A DNA stretch of 46,700 bases from an uncultured Lactobacillaceae bacterium (GTDB lineage: Bacteria > Bacillota > Bacilli > Lactobacillales > Lactobacillaceae): the NCBI GenBank assembly GCA_945273735.1, contig CALYPJ010000009.1:1-46700 (forward strand). The letters are read 5' to 3'. The translations under genes and the position numbers were made by a program. The notes below the pieces were generated by a model. That model saw only the letters and a list, made by a program, of their open reading frames with translations, made no database searches and was not told where the DNA came from. This document shows, one piece after another, positions 42,582-46,700 of the stretch (positions are counted from its first letter, which is position 1; each line of letters starts with the position of its first letter).

Positions 42582-45206
42582 TTAAAGCCACTCGTGGTAG
42601 GTACGAATATAATATTTCTTCGCTAGCTGTACCGATAATAGATAACCCGCAACTAAAATAAAAGCAGCGACAAAATATCCACCAGGTAACTGACCAAAGC
42701 TAAAAGCAATTCTTAGGGGGGTTAATACTACAATTAATCCAGCAGCAACGGCTAAAATTGAAGCTAAAGTTACCGTATTTGAAGCATGATATTTAAAGCT
42801 AGGTAAATGTTGCGTTCTAAAGACATGAACTACTAATGTTTGCGTAATCAAACCTTCAACAAACCAACCTGCTTGAAATAAATGTTGCCAATCTAATGAA
42901 GCTGAATGTAAACCGACTCCAAATAAAGACCATAAAGTAATAAAAGTTAAAACATCAAAAATCGAACTAATTGGACCAAAGATTAAAGTAAATGGCAGTA
43001 AACCTTTTAGTCGCCACGGTGTTGGTTTTTTCAAAGTTTCAGGATCCACATTATCCCAAGGAATAGACATTTGAGAAGTATCATAAATTAAATTTTGTAC
43101 CAATAATTGCACCGAAAGCATCGGCAAAAATGGCAAAAAGATACTAGAAATTAAAACCGACAAAGCATTTCCAAAATTTGAAGAAATGGTCATTTTAATA
43201 TACTTCATTGTATTAGCATAAACTCTGCGTCCTTCTAAAATTCCAGTTTCTAATACTAAAAGGCTCTTTTCTAACAAGATAATATCACTAACATCTTTAG
43301 TAATATCAGCCGCATTTTTGACGCTAATTCCCACATCAGCTTGCCTTAAAGCCGGAGCATCATTAATTCCATCACCCATAAAACCCACAGTATCACCATG
43401 TCGACGCATAATTTGAACTACTCGTGCTTTTTGATCAGGACTTAACTTCACAAATAAATCGTGTGTCTGAACAGTTTCAACTAGTTGTTCATCATCTAAT
43501 TGATCTAATTCTTGACCTTGAATGACTTCCAGGTTTTCTAAACCAACTGCATCAGCAACATGTTGCGTAATAATTGCATTATCACCGGTTAAAATTTTAA
43601 CTTTAACCCCATGTTCTCGAAGTAAACGAATAGCTTTTTGGGCATCTTTTTTAGGTGGATCCAAGAATCCAACAAATCCCGCAATAATCATATCTTTTTC
43701 ATCATCTGGTCGATAAACACTGTTTTGATGTACATCAAGGCGATAAGAAATCATCAAAACTCGCATTCCCTGTTCATTTAAATCACGATTGGTTTGGATT
43801 AATTGAGTTTTAATTTCCGGAGTAATTTCTTGGGGTACCCCATTAACTATGACATATTTGGAGATGGCCAACATTTCTTCAAAAGCCCCTTTAGTAATCA
43901 TCCATTGATGTTCATCATTTCGAACAACCACAGTCAAACGACGTCTTGAAAAGTCAAAAGGAATCTCGTCAAACTTATTTAGCCCACTAGGTAAATCTTG
44001 TTTTTGTTCCGGATGCTCACTCATATATTCAATAATTGCCGCATCAGTCAGGTTACGCCAGCCTGTTTGATAATTTGAATTCATATAAGCCAAACGTAAA
44101 ACCTGATTATCTTCTTGACCAGCAATATCCACATGGCGCATCATCACTACCCGATCTTCGGTTAAAGTGCCAGTTTTATCGGTAAATAGGGTACTAATGG
44201 CGCCTAAGCTTTGAATAGAATTAAGTCGTTTTACAATGACATCTTTTTTGGACATTGTTAATGCCCCTTTTGCTAAATTACTATTAACCACTGTTGGTAA
44301 CATCTCTGGGGTTAATCCTACAGCAATGGCAATGGCAAAAAAGAATGCTTGAGCCCAATCTTGTTTGGTCAAACCATTAATGATAAAAACAATGGGTACT
44401 AGAATAATCATCATTAAAATTAAAAAGCGACTGACTGAACGCATCCCTTTTTCAAAATTACCCACTTCTTTTTTTGTTGAAACACTTTGAGCAATATCAT
44501 TGAAAAAAGTATTACGACCTGTTTTTAAAATCAATGCTTGACCATGACCAGAAAGGACATCAGTTCCCATAAAAACTAAGTTACTTTGATCGAACGCTGT
44601 ATTTTGTTCATCATTGTCATTCTCAATTTTGACAGTACTCTTCTCTACGGGCATGGATTCACCAGTTAGTGAAGATTGATTAATAAATAAATCACGAGTT
44701 TCAAAAAGGTAAGCATCAGCTGGAACCATATCTCCCGTCTTTAAATCAATCACATCCCCAGGCACAATTTCAGTCATTGGGATTTCATTGGTTTCACCAT
44801 CTCGAATTACTGCACTAGTATTTTGAATTAATTTTGTTAAATCTGAACTAGCTTTTTGAGAACGATATTCTTGCCAGAAACGAATTCCAACCGAGAGGGC
44901 AATCATTAAAAGCATAACTGTACCCCCATCAAAATCACCTGTTAAATAAGAAACAATTGATAATAATAGTAATACATAAACAAAAGGATCATTAAAAGCT
45001 GACAGAAAAATTAAAATTCCCGGTCTTTGGCGTTGACTAGACACAGTATTAGTGCCAAATTTTTCTTGTAGTTCCATCACCTTTTCACTAGTTAATCCTT
45101 TAGGTGACGAATTAAATTCAGCAAAAACCTCTTTTGCTGTAAGAGAACTAATTCTCTTTAATTCCGCCTGTTTTGGCGAATAGTTTTTTTTGCGGTTAAT
45201 CATCAT
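42582..45206 (-). CDS. mgtA: Magnesium-translocating P-type ATPase (MgtA/MgtB, type IIIB)
   Basis: This 874-residue membrane pump imports Mg2+. TGES at 181-184 is the actuator motif, GLTPEMLPTVVNS (297-309) is the type IIIB membrane signature, DKTGT (Asp343) is the phosphorylation site, GDGIND is the hinge motif, and QNLIYDTSQMSIPWDNVD is the MgtA-type segment in the C-terminal membrane domain. The length is close to E. coli MgtA. AAGGAAGTGAG precedes ATG. It is monocistronic and divergent from the exonuclease gene, with a consensus-like promoter and a dyad over the -10. No M-box is recognisable in the short leader. Confidence 0.94.
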   Translation of the reverse strand: MMINRKKNYSPKQAELKRISSLTAKEVFAEFNSSPKGLTSEKVMELQEKFGTNTVSSQRQRPGILIFLSAFNDPFVYVLLLLSIVSYLTGDFDGGTVMLLMIALSVGIRFWQEYRSQKASSDLTKLIQNTSAVIRDGETNEIPMTEIVPGDVIDLKTGDMVPADAYLFETRDLFINQSSLTGESMPVEKSTVKIENDNDEQNTAFDQSNLVFMGTDVLSGHGQALILKTGRNTFFNDIAQSVSTKKEVGNFEKGMRSVSRFLILMMIILVPIVFIINGLTKQDWAQAFFFAIAIAVGLTPEMLPTVVNSNLAKGALTMSKKDVIVKRLNSIQSLGAISTLFTDKTGTLTEDRVVMMRHVDIAGQEDNQVLRLAYMNSNYQTGWRNLTDAAIIEYMSEHPEQKQDLPSGLNKFDEIPFDFSRRRLTVVVRNDEHQWMITKGAFEEMLAISKYVIVNGVPQEITPEIKTQLIQTNRDLNEQGMRVLMISYRLDVHQNSVYRPDDEKDMIIAGFVGFLDPPKKDAQKAIRLLREHGVKVKILTGDNAIITQHVADAVGLENLEVIQGQELDQLDDEQLVETVQTHDLFVKLSPDQKARVVQIMRRHGDTVGFMGDGINDAPALRQADVGISVKNAADITKDVSDIILLEKSLLVLETGILEGRRVYANTMKYIKMTISSNFGNALSVLISSIFLPFLPMLSVQLLVQNLIYDTSQMSIPWDNVDPETLKKPTPWRLKGLLPFTLIFGPISSIFDVLTFITLWSLFGVGLHSASLDWQHLFQAGWFVEGLITQTLVVHVFRTQHLPSFKYHASNTVTLASILAVAAGLIVVLTPLRIAFSFGQLPGGYFVAAFILVAGYLLSVQLAKKYYIRTYHEWL

Positions 45207-45250
45207 CTCACTTCCTTCCGCATTTTTTGTTCATCTTTTATTTACATCTA

Positions 45251-45280
45251 ACAATGAACGCATTATTATAAGATCATTGT
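45251..45280 (-). promoter_or_regulatory. Dyad flanking the mgtA -10 box (operator candidate)
   Basis: ACAATGA (45251-45257) and TCATTGT (45274-45280) are perfect inverted 7-mers separated by 16 bases. The -10 box lies between them. Only one arm would be transcribed, so this is a DNA operator candidate and not an RNA hairpin. Confidence 0.5.
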
Positions 45281-45294
45281 GTAATTATTGTCAA
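45265..45294 (-). promoter_or_regulatory. Promoter of mgtA
   Basis: On the minus strand, consensus -35 TTGACA (45289-45294) and consensus -10 TATAAT (45265-45270) have an 18-base spacer, about 60 bases upstream of the ATG. Confidence 0.72.
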
Positions 45295-45469
45295 ACTCTA
45301 ATTTGAATTTAATTACTATTTGAAAAACATTTAACCATATTTGTTTAATTAAAGATATTTGTCAAGCATTATTTATAAAACTTATTTAATTAATCATTCA
45401 AAATCGTAAAATAATTATATTAGCTACCCTACTATATTAAAAATACATAAGCCAAAAAGGAGGTTTACT

Positions 45470-46276
45470 ATTAAACTAATTAATTGGAATCTCGCTTCAC
45501 TGAAGGCTGCACTTACCGGAAAATCAAGGCGGGCTAAACAATCATTAACCGTCTTACAATATTTAGCTAAATTACATCCTGATATAATCACATTTCAAGA
45601 GACCAAATTACCACCATCGGGCTTATCACCAAAACTTCAAACCCTCCTCAAAGCACTTTTTTCTGATTACCAAATCATTACCCGTAATTCTCAACCGCCT
45701 GCTAAAACAAGTTATAGCGGTACAATGATTCTTTATCTTTCAAAATTACAACCCCAAGTGATTTACCCGATACTAAAAGCACCAATACCATTAGATCAAC
45801 AGGGGCGAATCATCACTTTAGCCTTTAATAATTTTTATGTAATCAACTGTTATCAACCCCATTATGAATATCATCAACCGAAGATTCATCACCAATGGAT
45901 GCAAAAAATTAATCAATATTTTAAACAGTTAGCAAGTAAAAAAGCGTTAATTATTGCTGGTGACTTTGCTGTTTTATCACCGAGAGAAGCCGACTTAAGT
46001 AAAGCACCAGCTGATTTTCAAATGTTATTAAATAATGGCTTAATTGATTCTTTTGCGAATCCTAATCTCAATAATTTAAAACCAACACTGGGAGCAACTT
46101 GGTGGCCTCCTAATATTGATAAAGCCAAATCATCTGGTTGGCGCCTTGATTTTTGGTTAATCAGCAAGCAATTGCACAGTTTAGTAATAGATACTCAGGT
46201 AATCGATACTAAGGAACGCCTTGATCATGCTCCAATTATGATAACTTTTAAAAATAATTTATTAAGTTTAAATTAA
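45470..46276 (+). CDS. Exodeoxyribonuclease III / AP-endonuclease homologue with ATT start and altered active site
   Basis: This is a 268-codon ORF of the endonuclease/exonuclease/phosphatase fold. The family N-terminus (normally MKLISWNVNGLRAAL) is read here as IKLINWNLASLKAAL, in frame from ATT at 45470. GGAGG lies six bases upstream and no ATG, GTG or TTG is well placed; the first in-frame ATG (45725) would remove 85 conserved residues. Asn7, Glu44 (FQETK), Tyr82 (SYSGT), Asp165 (GDF), RLDFWLIS and Asp252-His253 (LDHAP) are kept. The GDFN motif, however, reads GDFA (Ala167), losing the Asn normally needed for catalysis. It may be a repair nuclease with weak activity, a binding protein, or an early-stage decaying gene. 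It is monocistronic and divergent from mgtA. Confidence 0.8.
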   Translation: MKLINWNLASLKAALTGKSRRAKQSLTVLQYLAKLHPDIITFQETKLPPSGLSPKLQTLLKALFSDYQIITRNSQPPAKTSYSGTMILYLSKLQPQVIYPILKAPIPLDQQGRIITLAFNNFYVINCYQPHYEYHQPKIHHQWMQKINQYFKQLASKKALIIAGDFAVLSPREADLSKAPADFQMLLNNGLIDSFANPNLNNLKPTLGATWWPPNIDKAKSSGWRLDFWLISKQLHSLVIDTQVIDTKERLDHAPIMITFKNNLLSLN

Positions 46277-46381
46277 TTAATTTAAAATCTAGTTACTTTA
46301 AGAAATTACCTTAATTTAAACATTCAATAAAACTAATTTTTATTTAATAAAGTTCAAATAAAAGTCCTTTATTAATTGAAT

Positions 46382-46417
46382 AAAAAAAGCACTGAGAATT
46401 TAAGCTCAATGCTTTTT
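46382..46417. terminator. Bidirectional terminator between the ExoIII homologue and the surface protein
   Basis: AAAAAGCACTGAG and CTCAATGCTTTTT pair (one A-C mismatch) around an eight-base loop, with A and T runs on both sides. Confidence 0.75.
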
Positions 46418-46430
46418 AAATTTAAATTAA

Positions 46431-46700
46431 TTATTTAGTTTCAAATTTAGCATATTTATTTTGAATCCACTGATCCTTTCCGACGTTGTAAAAATCATTT
46501 TGTTTACCAAAAACTTTCCATCGACTTTTATCAGCTAATTTCCGCTGGTAATAGCCACCAGTAGTCGTTGGCGTTTTCCATAAGTTAACCCCATAGCCTG
46601 GAACGTAGTTAATCACTGCTATACCCTTTAAGGATTCCATTTCACTAACGGGATTAAAGGCAACGTACTTGCCATCTAGCCATTGATTTTTACCAACCTT
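46431..46700 (-). CDS. C-terminal part of a surface protein with SLAP/SH3-like wall-binding repeats (cut by window edge)
   Basis: The last 89 residues of a gene that runs off the right edge. The frame is open from 46700 to the stop at 46431; an internal ATG at 46640 is not the start, because the preceding 20 codons continue a repeat (VGKNQWLDGKYVAF). The visible part is the end of one wall-binding repeat plus one full repeat (YVPGYGVNLWKTP...WKVFGKQNDFYNVGKDQWI). The full repeat is very similar to the last repeat of the GH89 enzyme near position 500-720. The N-terminal function is not visible. By analogy it is a secreted, non-covalently wall-bound protein. Confidence 0.85.
   Translation of the reverse strand, partial: KVGKNQWLDGKYVAFNPVSEMESLKGIAVINYVPGYGVNLWKTPTTTGGYYQRKLADKSRWKVFGKQNDFYNVGKDQWIQNKYAKFETK

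Noticed and set aside
45207-45294. M-box (Mg2+ riboswitch) in the mgtA leader
   Set aside because: The transcribed leader is only about 50 nt, far too short, and shows no M-box sequence.
45725-46276. Shorter ExoIII homologue starting at the first ATG
   Set aside because: The reading frame upstream contains the conserved WN, FQETK and YSG motifs and a ribosome binding site, so the short form would be an artefact of requiring ATG.
1-46700. CRISPR array, prophage, complete insertion sequence or integrative element
   Set aside because: I saw no regularly spaced repeats, transposase, integrase or phage structural genes. The single tRNA at the left edge has no visible attachment-site duplication.

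Overview
The window looks like chromosome from a low-GC member of the Lactobacillales, most likely a Lactobacillaceae species. It is strongly AT-rich. Ribosome binding sites are of the GGAGG type, and TTG and GTG starts are common. The block typA-ftsW-ylbG-rsmD-coaD-ylbL-comEA-comEC-holA and the order rpsO-RNase J-tuf-tig-clpX-engB are typical of lactobacilli. I cannot name the species.

Layout. Positions 1-403 hold a tRNA-Tyr and a 45-residue conserved-looking small protein. Positions 496-5301 hold a very large secreted GH89-type alpha-N-acetylglucosaminidase with discoidin-like modules and three C-terminal wall-binding repeats, behind a promoter with a near-perfect CcpA (cre) site. Positions 5508-22952 are a housekeeping core, nearly all on the minus strand: ribosome assembly (engB), proteolysis and folding (clpX, tig), translation (tuf, rpsO, rpsT, typA), RNA decay (RNase J2-like), replication (holA), DNA uptake (comEA, comEC), CoA synthesis (coaD), rRNA methylation (rsmD) and septal wall synthesis (ftsW).

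Positions 23022-23815 contain the most unusual element. A strong promoter drives a leader of about 300 nt with a 37-codon ORF, several hairpins and a terminator. The U-run of that terminator abuts the ribosome binding site of a GNAT acetyltransferase. It looks like a translation-dependent attenuator, and I do not recognise it as a known RNA class. Positions 23840-34051 are accessory and maintenance genes: a CPBP protease, a thioesterase, a degenerate M50-like membrane protein, an operon DUF1827-HNH-Gfo/Idh/MocA-VOC, tag, a lone rmlB homologue, a degenerate shikimate-kinase-like protein, PspC, xpt and a Nudix hydrolase.

Positions 34199-37960 are a complete iron-siderophore-type ABC importer (permease, permease, ATPase, lipoprotein) with a Fur-family-like palindrome in its leader. 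Positions 38020-42467 are a complete Bce-type antimicrobial-peptide sensing and resistance module. Positions 42582-45206 encode a Mg2+ P-type ATPase. It is divergent from an exonuclease III homologue (45470-46276) that appears to start at ATT and lacks the conserved active-site Asn. The right edge cuts a second surface protein carrying the same wall-binding repeats as the GH89 enzyme.

The housekeeping calls are firm. Promoters and operators are sequence readings without experimental support. The RNA element, the degenerate enzymes and the roles of the accessory operon are inference.
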